Part shown: piece after piece, positions 26,401 through 35,922 of the stretch
Position numbering within the stretch: position 1 is the first letter of the stretch
Layout of the letters: each line of letters begins with the position of its first letter
From: CAVSRC01 sp963781775
Lineage (GTDB): Bacteria > Pseudomonadota > Alphaproteobacteria > Rhizobiales > Kaistiaceae
NCBI GenBank assembly: GCA_963781775.1
Contig: CAWAHE010000008.1
Location: 88,301-152,300 of the forward strand
Direction: 5' to 3'
DNA length: 64,000 nt
Program-made: the position numbers and the translations under genes
The notes under the pieces: model-generated
The model's database searches: none
Seen by the model: only the letters and a program-made list of their open reading frames with translations
What the model was told of the DNA's origin: nothing

Positions 26401-27066
26401 TCAGCTCGTCGCCAGAGCTGCGCGCACCAGCGCCTTGGCCTCGTCCGAGTCCCATGCCGCCGGCCCCTCGATGCCGCCGATCCGGCATCCCTTGCCATCG
26501 ACCAGGATCGTCGTCGGCAGGCCGAGCGCCAGTCCGCGCCGCTTGAGGTTGTTGAAAATCGCCATCGACGGATCCGCATAGAACGCGAGCTTCGACACGC
26601 CGATCTCGTCGAGGAAGGCACGCGCCCGTTCCGGGTTGCGGACGTCGACGTTGACCGCGACGACCGAGAAATGGTCGCTGCCGAGTTCGGCTTGCAGGCG
26701 GTCGAGGGCGGGCATCTCGGCACGGCACGGCACGCACCACGTCGCCCACAGGTTGACCAGCACCGTCTTGCCGGCGAAAGCGGCGACGCTGGTGTCGCTG
26801 CCGTCCGGCGCCTTGAAGGCGAGGTCGCGCACCAGATCCGGCGCGTCCACGGTGCGGAAGGCCGCCAACTCGCCCTTGGCGAGCGGCTCGAGCCGCGCCG
26901 CCAGGGCGACCGCGCCGGCGCAATCGACCTTGGCTTGCGCCGTCACGGCGTTGCCATCGCCGGACCCCTTGACATATACCGCCAGCGCGCCGGCCAGCAT
27001 CCCGGCGACGGCGGCGATGCCAAGCAGAATCAGGCCGCGCCGCTTTCTCGTCCGTCCATCCGTCAT
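26401..27066 (-). CDS. tlpA: Thiol:disulfide interchange protein TlpA
   Basis: 221 residues: an N-terminal membrane anchor (LILLGIAAVAGMLAGALAVYV) and a periplasmic thioredoxin domain with the active site WATWCVPCRAEMPALD. A 50-residue linker with one extra Cys (VDCAG) precedes the fold. TlpA reduces cytochrome oxidase assembly factors in rhizobia. Start MTDGRTRKRR is supported by the basic anchor-leading residues. It is divergent from argH with only 27 bases between starts, as in related genomes. Confidence 0.92.
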   Translation of the reverse strand: MTDGRTRKRRGLILLGIAAVAGMLAGALAVYVKGSGDGNAVTAQAKVDCAGAVALAARLEPLAKGELAAFRTVDAPDLVRDLAFKAPDGSDTSVAAFAGKTVLVNLWATWCVPCRAEMPALDRLQAELGSDHFSVVAVNVDVRNPERARAFLDEIGVSKLAFYADPSMAIFNNLKRRGLALGLPTTILVDGKGCRIGGIEGPAAWDSDEAKALVRAALATS

Positions 27067-27093
27067 TGCCCGAGGCTTCCCGGAGTTCGTTTC

Positions 27094-28488
27094 ATGAAGA
27101 ACCGCATGTGGGGCGGCCGTTTTGCGGAAGGCCCGGATGCCGTCATGGAGGAGATCAACGCGTCGATCGATTTCGACCGGAATCTCTTCCGTCAGGACAT
27201 CCTGGGCTCGCAGGCCCATGCCCGCATGCTCGCCCGTCAGGGCATCATCGCGGCGGACGATGCCGAAAAGATCGTGGCCGGTCTAGACACGATCCTGCGA
27301 GAAATCGAAGCAGGCACATTCGCCTTTTCGCGCGCGCTGGAGGACATCCACCTCAACATCGAGGCGCGGCTGACCGAGCTGATCGGCCCGGCCGCCGGAC
27401 GGCTGCATACCGCGCGGTCCCGCAATGATCAGGTGGCGACCGACTTCAAGCTGTGGGTGCGCGACGCCATCGACCGCACCGACGCCGGGCTTGCCGACCT
27501 TCAGCGGGCGCTGGCCGGGAAGGCCCTCGACCATGCCGCGACCGTGATGCCGGGCTTCACCCATCTCCAGTCGGCGCAGCCGGTGACCTTCGGCCACCAT
27601 CTGCTCGCCTATGTCGAGATGATCGGCCGCGACCGCGGCCGCTTCGCCGACGCGCGCAAGCGGCTGAACGAGTCGCCGCTCGGCGCCGCCGCGCTTGCCG
27701 GCACGTCCTTTCCGATCGACCGCGCGATGACCGCCGATGCGCTTGGCTTCGATCGCCCGGCGGCCAACTCGCTCGACGCCGTCTCCGACCGCGACTTCGC
27801 CGTCGAGGCGCTCGCCGCCGCGAGCCTTTGCGCCGTGCACCTGTCGCGCTTCGCCGAGGAGATCGTCATCTGGTCGTCCGCCGGCTTCCGCTTCGTGCAT
27901 CTCTCCGACAAGTTCACCACCGGCTCGTCGATCATGCCGCAGAAGCGCAATCCCGACGCCGCCGAGCTGGTGCGCGCCAAGACCGGCCGCATCGCCGGCG
28001 CGCTCACCGGCCTGATCATCGTGCTCAAGGGCCTGCCGCTCGCCTATGCCAAGGACATGCAGGAGGACAAGGAACCGGTCTTCGACGCCTTCGAGTCTCT
28101 GTGGCTGTCGATTGCCGCCATGACCGGCATGGCCGCCGACATGGAGCCGAACGTGGCCGTCATGCGCAAGGCCGCCGGCGCCGGCTACGCCACCGCCACC
28201 GATCTCGCCGACTGGCTGGTCCGGTCGCTCAATCTGCCCTTCCGCGAGGCGCACCACGTCACCGGGCGCATCGTCGCGGCGGCGGAGGAGCGCGGCGTGG
28301 CTCTCGACAAGCTGCCGCTCGACGCCATGCAGGCGGTCGAGGCGCGGATCACCGACGACGTCTATTCGGTGCTCTCGGCGCGGGAATCTGTAAAGAGCCG
28401 CAAGAGCCTCGGCGGCACCGCGCCCGAAAACGTGCGTCGCGAGGCCCGCCGTTGGCTGAAGCGGCTGGCCAAGGAAGCCGCGGCATGA
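27094..28488 (+). CDS. argH: Argininosuccinate lyase
   Basis: 464 residues. It begins MKNRMWGGRFAEGPDAVMEE; the fumarase-superfamily signature is GSSIMPQKRNPDAAE, with HTARSRNDQVATDFKLW and PGFTHLQSAQPVTFGHH upstream. It splits argininosuccinate to arginine and fumarate, the last step of arginine synthesis. It runs straight into the lipoprotein gene and lysA, so it is likely the head of an operon. Confidence 0.97.
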   Translation: MKNRMWGGRFAEGPDAVMEEINASIDFDRNLFRQDILGSQAHARMLARQGIIAADDAEKIVAGLDTILREIEAGTFAFSRALEDIHLNIEARLTELIGPAAGRLHTARSRNDQVATDFKLWVRDAIDRTDAGLADLQRALAGKALDHAATVMPGFTHLQSAQPVTFGHHLLAYVEMIGRDRGRFADARKRLNESPLGAAALAGTSFPIDRAMTADALGFDRPAANSLDAVSDRDFAVEALAAASLCAVHLSRFAEEIVIWSSAGFRFVHLSDKFTTGSSIMPQKRNPDAAELVRAKTGRIAGALTGLIIVLKGLPLAYAKDMQEDKEPVFDAFESLWLSIAAMTGMAADMEPNVAVMRKAAGAGYATATDLADWLVRSLNLPFREAHHVTGRIVAAAEERGVALDKLPLDAMQAVEARITDDVYSVLSARESVKSRKSLGGTAPENVRREARRWLKRLAKEAAA

Positions 28489-28595
28489 GGCCGTTTTCGC
28501 CAAACTTGACGGTAGCGGCGGCCGTGGGATTGACTATGATGCGCACGGCGTTTGGCCGGCCACCGGGCGGACGCAACTGGAAGCTGGGGATAGCC

Positions 28596-28793
28596 GTGGC
28601 GCCTGCCGACCACCGAATCGTTTCCCGTGCCCTCGTCGCCGGCATTGTCGTGCTGGCCGTCGGCCTGGCGGGCTGTGGCCGCAAGGCGGCGCTCGACCCG
28701 CCGCCAAGCGCCAGCGTCGCGACGCCCGACGGCACCACCGCGCCGCCGCCCGAGAAACCGAACAAGCCTTTCTTCCTCGACTGGCTCCTCTGA
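28596..28793 (+). CDS. Small LptM-like lipoprotein
   Basis: 65 residues from a GTG start at 28596 with GGGGA 7 bases upstream. A basic N-terminus and hydrophobic stretch (RALVAGIVVLAVG) end in the lipobox LAGC (Cys27), followed by GRKAALDPPP and a Pro-rich tail ending KPFFLDWLL. This is the LptM/YifL type, which helps the LptDE translocon mature. An ATG at 28485 overlapping the argH stop would give a longer product but spoil the signal peptide. Its place between argH and lysA is the usual one in this order. Confidence 0.82.
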   Translation: MAPADHRIVSRALVAGIVVLAVGLAGCGRKAALDPPPSASVATPDGTTAPPPEKPNKPFFLDWLL

Positions 28794-28806
28794 CGGGCGT
28801 TCCCGC

Positions 28807-30075
28807 GTGAATCACTTTGCTTACCGTGCCGGCGTATTGCACGCCGAGGACGTGCCCCTGCCGGCGATCGCCGCCAAGGTGGGAACGCCGTTCTATTGCT
28901 ATTCGACGGCGACGCTTCGCCGCCACCTGCGCGTCTTCCGCGACGCCTTGTCCGGCCTCGACGTGCTCATCTGCTACGCCATGAAGGCCAACTCCAACCA
29001 GTCTGTGATCCGCACCTTCGTCGCCGACGGCGCCGGCCTCGACGTGGTCTCCGAGGGCGAACTCCGCCGGGCGCTGGCCGCCGGCGCCAAGCCCGATACG
29101 ATTGTCTTCGCCGGCGTCGCCAAGACCGCGCGCGAGATCGCCTTTGCCATCGACACCGGCATCCTCTGCTTCAACGTCGAGTCGGAGCCGGAGCTCGACC
29201 GCATCTCCGAGATCGCCGCGTCGAAGGGCGCGACCGCCTCGGTCGCCGTCCGCATCAATCCCGACATCGACGCCCGCACGCACGCAAAGATCTCGACCGG
29301 CAAGGCCGAGAACAAGTTTGGTATCCCCTACGGCCGCGCCCGTGATGTTTACGGCCACGCGGCCAAGCTCCCGGGCATCAAGGTGAGCGGCGTCGACATG
29401 CATATCGGCAGCCAGATCACCGATCTCGCGCCGTTCGACGCCGCCTACGGGCGGATGGTCGATATCGTACGCGACCTTCGTGCCGACGGTCATGCCATCG
29501 ATCACATCGATGCCGGCGGCGGCCTCGGCATTCCTTATCGTCTGGACGATCCGGCGCCGCCGGACCCCGCCGCCTATGGCGAGATCATCCGCCGCCGCTT
29601 CGGCAATCTCGGGGCGACGATCCTGTTCGAGCCCGGTCGCGTCTTTGTTGGCAATGCCGGCGTGCTGGTCGCCGAAGTGGTTTACGTCAAGCAGGGCGCC
29701 GCCAAGACCTTCGTCATCCTCGACGCCGGCATGAACGACCTCATCCGCCCGACGCTTTACGAGGCCCACCACGACATCAGGCCGGTGCGTCAGCCCGACC
29801 CCAACGCCGAACCGATCGTCGCCGACGTCGTCGGCGGCATCTGCGAGACCGGCGACTATCTCGCCCTTGACCGCCGCCTGCCGCCCCTCAAGTCCGGCGA
29901 TCTTGTGGCGATCATGACCGCCGGGGCCTACGGCGCCGTGCAGGGCTCGACCTACAACACCCACCCGCTGGCCGCCGAGGTCCTGGTCAATGGCGCGGAT
30001 TGGGCGGAAGTCCGCCCCCGCCAAAGCTATGACGACCTGATCGGCATGGATCGCGTGGCGCCCTGGCTCGCCTGA
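28807..30075 (+). CDS. lysA: Diaminopimelate decarboxylase
   Basis: 422 residues from a GTG start (VNHFAYRAGVLHAEDVPL). The PLP Lys60 is in CYAMKANSNQ, the glycine loop in DAGGGLGIPY, the substrate signature in GGICETGDYLA and the tail in RQSYDDLIGMDRVAPWL. It converts meso-diaminopimelate to lysine. It starts 13 bases after the lipoprotein gene and probably ends the argH operon. Confidence 0.97.
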   Translation: MNHFAYRAGVLHAEDVPLPAIAAKVGTPFYCYSTATLRRHLRVFRDALSGLDVLICYAMKANSNQSVIRTFVADGAGLDVVSEGELRRALAAGAKPDTIVFAGVAKTAREIAFAIDTGILCFNVESEPELDRISEIAASKGATASVAVRINPDIDARTHAKISTGKAENKFGIPYGRARDVYGHAAKLPGIKVSGVDMHIGSQITDLAPFDAAYGRMVDIVRDLRADGHAIDHIDAGGGLGIPYRLDDPAPPDPAAYGEIIRRRFGNLGATILFEPGRVFVGNAGVLVAEVVYVKQGAAKTFVILDAGMNDLIRPTLYEAHHDIRPVRQPDPNAEPIVADVVGGICETGDYLALDRRLPPLKSGDLVAIMTAGAYGAVQGSTYNTHPLAAEVLVNGADWAEVRPRQSYDDLIGMDRVAPWLA

Positions 30076-30201
30076 CGCGCCGCCCGCACCACTTCCCGAA
30101 GACGTGATGGTGCAAGCGGGGTTCGGGCCACGGCCTCGCCTCGCTTTCGGCATAGTTTATGCTACCTTCGGCGGGGCGTGGGGCCGTTAGACGGAAGGCG
30201 C

Positions 30202-32736
30202 ATGACCAATTCCCCAGTGAACCGGCAGCCCGGCGGCGATACCTTCGAGAAGGGCGACAGCTTCGAGAAGATTGTCGAGACGCGCATCGCGCGCGCGGTG
30301 GTTCGCGCCCGGCTCAATCTGCTGTGGGAACAGGTGTGGCCGCTGGTCGCGCCCTTCCTGACGCTCGCCGCCCTGTTCGCTGCCCTGTCCTGGTTCGGCC
30401 TGTGGCGGATCACTGCGGCGCCGGTGCGATTCGCCATTCTTGCCGCCTTCGCCGCGGCGATCGTCTGGCTGGTTTGGCGAGCACGCAATTTCGTGGCGCC
30501 GACCCGCGCCGCCGCTTTCGCCCGCGTCGAACACGCCACCGGCGCCCTGCACCGGCCGGCAACCGCCTTCACCGATCACCTTGCCTCCCGTCCCGACGAC
30601 CCGGTCGGTCAGGCATTATGGGATGCGCACCGCCGCCGCGTGCTCGCCGCACTCGACCGGCTGCGTGCCGGCATTCCGGCGCCGCGTCTTGCCAAGCGCG
30701 ATCCTTACGCTTTCCGCTTTCTGGTGCTGATCCTCTTCGTGGTCGGCTTCATCGTCGCCGGCCCCGAACGCATCGCCCGCCTCGGCGAGGCCTTCCAGGG
30801 CGGCGAGAGCACGGCCGCGGCAATCGCGCGCATCGACGCGTGGGTGACGCCGCCGACCTACACCGGACGCCCGCCGATCTTCCTCACCGGCGACGCCGCC
30901 AAGCCGGCGGGCACTCAGTATTCCGTGCCGACCGGCAGCATCGTGACCGTGCGCACCGGCGGCACCCGCGACCTTTCCGTGTTCGCCTCCGGCAGCGGCG
31001 GCGCACAGCCCGTCGCGCCAGCCGAGACGGCAGCCGCGAACGCCGGCGGCGACGCCGCTCCGCCGCTTGAGCATCAGGTGACGCTGACCGAGGCCGGCGA
31101 CGTGACGGTGGAGAAATCCGGTCATGAGATCGCCGGCTGGCGCTTCACCGTCGAACCGGACAATCCGCCCAAGATCGCACTCGTCGGCGAGCCCAGCGCC
31201 GAAGCGAGCGGCGCGCTATCGCTGACCTATTCGCTCGAGGACGATTACGGCGTGGTGTCGGCTTTCGGCGAAATCACGCCGCTCACCGATCCGACAACCG
31301 GCAACGCCCGACCGCTCTACGAAGCGCCGGCCCTGCCCCTGTCTTTGCCGCAGTTGCGCGTGCGCAGCGGCAACGGTCAGACCATCCGCGACCTCACCTC
31401 GCACCCGTGGGCGGGCGCCAAGGTGAAGCTGACGCTCGTCGCCACCGACGAAGCCAAGCAGGAGGGGCGCAGCGCACCGATCGAGATCGTGCTGCCGGCG
31501 CGTAACTTCACCCAGCCGCTGGCCCGCGCCGTGGTCGAGCAGCGCGCCCGGCTGGCGCTTGACGCCAACGCCGCCGACCGCGTCGCCGATGCCATCGACG
31601 CGTTGACCGTGGCGCCGGAGAACATCAACAACGTTGGCACCTATCTCGCGCTGCGCACCGCCTATTTCGACATCGTGCGCGCCCATGGCGACGACGACCT
31701 CCGCCACGCCGTCGACTTCCTGTGGACCATCGCGCTCGGCATCGAGGACGGCGACCTGTCGCTGGCCGCCCAGTCCTTGCGCGACGCCCAGGAAGCACTG
31801 CGCAAGGCGCTCGAGAACAACGCCTCCGACGCGGAAATCCAGAAGCTGACGGAAAACCTGCGCAAGGCTATGCAGGAATTCCTGCAGGCGCTGGCCCAGG
31901 AGGCGCAGCGTAATCCGCAGGCGCAAAACATGCAGCCCAACGCCAACACCCAGATGCTGCGTTCGCAGGATCTGCAAAAGATGCTCGACCAGATCGAGAA
32001 CCTGGCCCGCACCGGCGCCCGCGATGCCGCTCGCCAGATGCTCTCCCAGTTGCAGAACATGCTGGAAAACCTGCAGGCGAACCGGCCGATGAACGGCCAG
32101 CAGAACGATCAGGCGATGCAAAGCCTCAATCAGCTCGGCGACATGATCCGCAAGCAGGAAGAGCTGATGAACAAGACCTATCGCGCCGACCGCGGCCAGA
32201 ACCCGGACGGCAACAGCGATAAGCCGATGACCAAGCAGGAGCTGGAGCAGGCGCTGAAGAACCTCCAGCAGCAACAGCAGGCGCTCCAGAAGGGCCTTGG
32301 CGACCTGATGCAGCAGTTGGAAGGGATGGGCCTCGATCCGACCGGCAAGCTCGATCAGGCCGGCCGCGCCATGGGCCAGGCGGAAGGCTCGCTCGGCAAG
32401 GGCCAGACCGGTCCCGCGGTCGGCAGTCAGGGCGAGGCGCTCGATGCGCTGCGCCAGGGCGCCCAGGGCCTGAGCCAGCAGCTCGCCAACCGCCAGGGCA
32501 ATGGTCAGGGCCGCGGCGGCGGTATTCGCGGCGGTGACAATTTCCCCAATCAGGATCCGCTCGGCCGCCCGCAGCGCACCATCGGTCCCGACCTCGGGAC
32601 GACGGTCAAGGTTCCCGACGAGATCGATACCCAGCGCGCCCGCGAGATTCTCGACGCGATCCGGCGCCGGCTCGGCGAGTCTTTCCGGCCGGACCTCGAG
32701 CGCGACTACCTCGAGCGGCTGCTCGACCAGTTCTGA
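30202..32736 (+). CDS. TIGR02302 (DUF4175) membrane protein
   Basis: 844 residues, start MTNSPVNRQPGGD with GGAAGG 5-7 bases upstream. Three membrane helices lie at about 45-90 and 175-195. A beta-rich periplasmic region with PPTYTGRPP and SLEDDYGVVSA repeats follows (about 210-430), then a helical, extremely Gln/Asn/Met-rich segment (about 530-760) such as QNMLENLQANRPMNGQQND. The C-terminus is Arg/Glu rich. The family is alphaproteobacterial, of unknown function, and typically adjacent to ftsEX; a role in envelope or division is inferred. The last 131 bases are also read by hpt on the other strand. Confidence 0.9.
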   Translation: MTNSPVNRQPGGDTFEKGDSFEKIVETRIARAVVRARLNLLWEQVWPLVAPFLTLAALFAALSWFGLWRITAAPVRFAILAAFAAAIVWLVWRARNFVAPTRAAAFARVEHATGALHRPATAFTDHLASRPDDPVGQALWDAHRRRVLAALDRLRAGIPAPRLAKRDPYAFRFLVLILFVVGFIVAGPERIARLGEAFQGGESTAAAIARIDAWVTPPTYTGRPPIFLTGDAAKPAGTQYSVPTGSIVTVRTGGTRDLSVFASGSGGAQPVAPAETAAANAGGDAAPPLEHQVTLTEAGDVTVEKSGHEIAGWRFTVEPDNPPKIALVGEPSAEASGALSLTYSLEDDYGVVSAFGEITPLTDPTTGNARPLYEAPALPLSLPQLRVRSGNGQTIRDLTSHPWAGAKVKLTLVATDEAKQEGRSAPIEIVLPARNFTQPLARAVVEQRARLALDANAADRVADAIDALTVAPENINNVGTYLALRTAYFDIVRAHGDDDLRHAVDFLWTIALGIEDGDLSLAAQSLRDAQEALRKALENNASDAEIQKLTENLRKAMQEFLQALAQEAQRNPQAQNMQPNANTQMLRSQDLQKMLDQIENLARTGARDAARQMLSQLQNMLENLQANRPMNGQQNDQAMQSLNQLGDMIRKQEELMNKTYRADRGQNPDGNSDKPMTKQELEQALKNLQQQQQALQKGLGDLMQQLEGMGLDPTGKLDQAGRAMGQAEGSLGKGQTGPAVGSQGEALDALRQGAQGLSQQLANRQGNGQGRGGGIRGGDNFPNQDPLGRPQRTIGPDLGTTVKVPDEIDTQRAREILDAIRRRLGESFRPDLERDYLERLLDQF

Positions 32737-33280
32737 CCTTGCGCTCTTCCACCACGCCGACGAACGGCAGTTCGCGGAAGGCGTGCGCCACGTCCATGCC
32801 GTAGCCGACCACGAAAAGGTCTGGGCAGACGAAGCCGACATGGTCGGCGGTCAGCGCCTGGGCGAGCTTGCCGGGCTTGTCGAGCAGCACCGCGACGGCG
32901 ACGCGCGCCGCGCCACGCTTCAGCATCAGGTCGCGGGCGAAGGAGATCGTGCGCCCCGATTCGAGAATGTCGTCGATGAGCAGCACGTCGCGCCCCTTGA
33001 CGTCGCTCTCGATGTCGCGGAGCAGGTTGACCTTGCCGGTCGACGTGGTGCCGGCGCGATAGCTCGACAGCGAGATGAACTCGACCTCCGGCGACATCCC
33101 GGCAGTATGCAGGGCGCGGATGAGATCGGCGGCGAAGACGAAGCTGCCCTTGAGGATCGAGACGACCAGCAGATCGCGGTATCCGGCGGCGGCGATCTCC
33201 GCGGCGATCTCGCGGTTGCGCGCCGCGATCGTGTCCGCGTCGAAGAGAACGCGGATCGTCCGCCCCCGAACGCGCGGCAT
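32606..33280 (-). CDS. hpt: Hypoxanthine phosphoribosyltransferase with antisense C-terminal extension
   Basis: 224 residues against about 180 usual. The PRT core is intact: ILKGSFVFAADLIRA, ISLSSYRAGTTSTGKVNLL, the PRPP-binding motif VLLIDDILESGRTI and FVVGYGMDVAHAFRELPFVGVV. It salvages hypoxanthine or guanine with PRPP. After the usual end the frame continues for about 45 residues that are almost all Arg, Gly and Ala (TGRAAARGSRARG and so on); the last 43 codons lie opposite the end of the TIGR02302 gene. Its ATG shares one base with the TGA of the zinc-ribbon gene (TGATG). Confidence 0.9.
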   Translation of the reverse strand: MPRVRGRTIRVLFDADTIAARNREIAAEIAAAGYRDLLVVSILKGSFVFAADLIRALHTAGMSPEVEFISLSSYRAGTTSTGKVNLLRDIESDVKGRDVLLIDDILESGRTISFARDLMLKRGAARVAVAVLLDKPGKLAQALTADHVGFVCPDLFVVGYGMDVAHAFRELPFVGVVEERKVRTGRAAARGSRARGPAGKTRRAGAGSRRESRGRAGYRSRREP

Positions 33281-33969
33281 CAGCGCAGTCCGACGATCTG
33301 ATTCTCGCGCTGGGCGAGCCTCAGCGTCACCTGGCTGGCATTGGCTGGCGGCGCCGAAACCGCGCTGCGGAAGCCGATCGAACCGCCCGGCGCCAGTCCG
33401 CCGACGACCGGCTCGACCAGCCACGAATAGACTTCGGCCCCGGCCGGCGCGTGCAGCGAGATGCGGATCGCCGGCACCATGACGTCGTTGCCGGAGCGAT
33501 TGACGATCTCGCCTTCGACGACCAGCGTCTTGACGCCGTGATGGTCGACCGTCTCGCTGTGGACGCGCTGGAACTCGAGCTGGTCGGCGTCGGCAGGCAG
33601 GCCGGAGGGCAGCGCGGCGACGATTGGCACACGCAGCACCAAGGCCAGGGCGACGATACCGAGGATCGCGACAACGCCCTTGAGCCAGCGCCGGTCGGCG
33701 GGGAACCGCCGTTCGGACCGGTCGGCCGGGCGTGGCCGCGCCCGATGCTCACCGAAGCCCGGCGCGATATGCTCGATGACGACCGCATCGGAAACGTCTG
33801 CCGGCTCGGCCAGGCGGGAGACCGCCGCCTGTCGGTACGGGTTCGCCGCGAAGGGGCGCGCGAACCACGCCGTGCCGCATTGCGCGCAGCGCAGCATGCG
33901 GCCGGCGGAGCCGCTGTCGGCCTCGCTTGACGGTTGCGGTGTAGCGCAGTGGGGACACAGAATTGCCAT
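33280..33969 (-). CDS. MJ0042-type zinc-ribbon membrane protein
   Basis: 229 residues. An N-terminal zinc ribbon has CPHC near residue 5 and CAQC near residue 28 (MLRCAQCGTAWFARP), then a disordered basic stretch, one membrane helix (GVVAILGIVALALVLRV, about 97-115) and a periplasmic DUF3426-like beta domain (VEGEIVNRSGNDV). This arrangement is known in proteobacteria next to ftsEX/hpt; function unknown. It overlaps the start of hpt, suggesting coupling, and is divergent from ftsE with 193 bp between. Confidence 0.85.
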   Translation of the reverse strand: MAILCPHCATPQPSSEADSGSAGRMLRCAQCGTAWFARPFAANPYRQAAVSRLAEPADVSDAVVIEHIAPGFGEHRARPRPADRSERRFPADRRWLKGVVAILGIVALALVLRVPIVAALPSGLPADADQLEFQRVHSETVDHHGVKTLVVEGEIVNRSGNDVMVPAIRISLHAPAGAEVYSWLVEPVVGGLAPGGSIGFRSAVSAPPANASQVTLRLAQRENQIVGLR

Positions 33970-34162
33970 GGAAGGACCCGAGCCGGATGATCGGATACGA
34001 GCCTAGGTGGATTTGGTTAACGCCGCGGAAACCATGGCCTGCGACCGGTACAGTGCCCCGGCGCTGCCCAGATCGCGTGCAAGTTCGTTAACAACCTCTT
34101 AATGGGGACTTTGCCAAAGTGGGCGGCGGGGCCCGGACGACCGGGAACGACGGGACAGCGAT

Positions 34163-34822
34163 GTGATCCGCTTCGAGAATGTCGGACTGCGCTACGGCAT
34201 GGGACCGGAGGTCCTGCGCGATCTGACCTTTCAGATCGAGCCGAAGTCGTTCCAGTTCCTCACCGGCCCCTCCGGCGCCGGCAAGACCACGCTGATCCGC
34301 CTATTCTTCCTCGCTCTCAAGCCGACCCGCGGCCTGCTAAGCTATTTCGGCCGCGACGTCTCCAGCATGGAGCGATCCGAGCTGCCCTCGCTGCGCCGCC
34401 GCATCGGGGTCGTCTTCCAGGATTTCCGCCTGCTCGATCACCTGACCACGTTCGAGAACGTCGCCCTGCCGCTGCGCGTGCTCGGCCGCGAGGAATCGGC
34501 CTATCGCGGCGACGTGGTCGAACTCCTGCGCTGGGTCGGCCTCGGCGACCGCATGCACGCCCTGCCGCCGATCCTGTCGGGCGGCGAGAAGCAGCGCGCG
34601 GCCATCGCTCGCGCCCTCATCACGCGACCCGAGATCCTGCTCGCCGACGAACCCACCGGCAACGTCGACCCGCCGCTTGCCGCCCGCCTCATGCGCCTCT
34701 TCGTCGAACTGAACCGCCTCGGCACTTCGGTGGTTATCGCCACCCACGACATCGCCCTGATGAACCAGTTCGACTCGCGCCGGCTTGTCCTCGAAGAGGG
34801 TCGGCTGACCATCTATGACTGA
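34163..34822 (+). CDS. ftsE: Cell division ATP-binding protein FtsE
   Basis: 219 residues with a GTG start (an ATG two bases before runs into TGA). Walker A GPSGAGKTT, Q-loop FQDFRLLDHLTT, signature LSGGEKQR, Walker B ILLADEPTGNVDP, switch VIATHD. FtsE is the ATPase of FtsEX, which drives septal peptidoglycan amidases through EnvC-like partners. The 3' end overlaps ftsX by 8 bases. Confidence 0.96.
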   Translation: MIRFENVGLRYGMGPEVLRDLTFQIEPKSFQFLTGPSGAGKTTLIRLFFLALKPTRGLLSYFGRDVSSMERSELPSLRRRIGVVFQDFRLLDHLTTFENVALPLRVLGREESAYRGDVVELLRWVGLGDRMHALPPILSGGEKQRAAIARALITRPEILLADEPTGNVDPPLAARLMRLFVELNRLGTSVVIATHDIALMNQFDSRRLVLEEGRLTIYD

Positions 34823-35789
34823 CGCCACCGACACCGAACGCGCCCACAAAATCCAGCTCGCCGCCTATCGCCGGCAGACGCGGCTGGCGGCGCAGCGCCC
34901 CAACCAGCTGGTGCCCGAGAACACCGTTTCCGGCAACGCGCTCACCGTCATCATCGCCATCATGAGCTTCCTCGCCTGCCTGACGCTCGGCGCGGTGACG
35001 CTGGTGCGCGACGCCTCGCGCGACTGGCAGCTCGACGTCGAGCGCGAGATCACCATCCAGGTGCGGCCGATCGACGGCGTCGACACCGCGACCGAATCCG
35101 CCAAGGCAGCGGCCATCGCCCGCCAGACGCCCGGCATCGCCTCCGTGCAGGTGCTCGACGACGACGCCAACGCCCGCCTGCTCGAGCCGTGGCTGGGTTC
35201 CGGCCTCGACCTTTCCGACCTGCCCATTCCGCGCCTGATCGTGGTCAAGCTGGCCAGTCCCGGCTCCGCCGATATGTCGGCACTTGCCGCGAGCCTGTCG
35301 TCTCAGGTCAAGGGCGCCATCGTAGACGATCACGCGGGGTGGGCCTCGCGCCTGCAATCGATGGCCAACGTCACGGTCTTCGCCGGCCTCGCCATCCTCG
35401 CGCTGGTCTTCGTGGCGACGGTTCTCTCGGTGATCTTCGCCACGCGCGGCGCCATGGCGATCAACAGCGGCGTCGTCTCGGTGCTGCATATCGTCGGCGC
35501 CGAGGACGGCTTCATCGCACGCGAATTCCAGCGTCACTTTCTGCTGCTCGGGCTGCGCGGCGGGCTGATCGGCGCGGCCGCCGCCGCCCTCCTCTTCGCC
35601 ACCCTGAGCTTCGTCGTGGTGCCGGCCATTGGCGGCGCCGACGGCCAGCAGGTCTCGGCGCTGTTCGGGCGCTTCGCCGTCGGTCCGATCGGCTATTTCG
35701 GCGCGCTCGGCATTGCCTTCCTGGTGTCTGTGATGACCGCCCTCACCTCCCGCCTGACCGTTTACGGCTACCTTGCCGACGACGACTGA
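34815..35789 (+). CDS. ftsX: Cell division permease FtsX
   Basis: 324 residues, about 20 more than E. coli FtsX before its first helix. Four membrane helices: one near 45-65, a periplasmic domain (about 70-190), then three at 200-320. It carries ATVLSVIFATRGAMAINSGVVSVLHIVGAEDGFIAREFQRHF, typical of FtsX (quoted here as three adjoining pieces of the conserved loop). It transmits FtsE ATP hydrolysis across the membrane. Start overlaps ftsE (ATGACTGA). Confidence 0.93.
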   Translation: MTDATDTERAHKIQLAAYRRQTRLAAQRPNQLVPENTVSGNALTVIIAIMSFLACLTLGAVTLVRDASRDWQLDVEREITIQVRPIDGVDTATESAKAAAIARQTPGIASVQVLDDDANARLLEPWLGSGLDLSDLPIPRLIVVKLASPGSADMSALAASLSSQVKGAIVDDHAGWASRLQSMANVTVFAGLAILALVFVATVLSVIFATRGAMAINSGVVSVLHIVGAEDGFIAREFQRHFLLLGLRGGLIGAAAAALLFATLSFVVVPAIGGADGQQVSALFGRFAVGPIGYFGALGIAFLVSVMTALTSRLTVYGYLADDD

Positions 35790-35922
35790 CGGCGCCCGCG
35801 TCTCACCTTTTTTCGCTGCAACGGTCGCGCAAATGAGCCATGTTTCGCCGAATCGGGCGGTAGATGCGGCGGCCGCCCCGGGCAAATTGACCGTCGCGGC
35901 GCGATTGTCGAAGCGGAGCACG

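Noticed and set aside
28534..30153. Long minus-strand open frame (539 codons) opposite lysA
   Set aside because: It mirrors the codon structure of lysA, an unquestioned gene, and has no domain or ribosome site. Long antisense frames are expected in DNA this rich in G+C.
31216..32841. Minus-strand Leu-rich frame opposite TIGR02302
   Set aside because: The Leu/Gln repeats are the complement of the Gln/Asn-rich coding strand; no independent evidence of a gene.
35773..35922. Longer N-terminus for the YdcF-like protein overlapping ftsX
   Set aside because: It would precede a good signal anchor with about 50 unrelated residues, and the ATG at 35923 has its own ribosome site.
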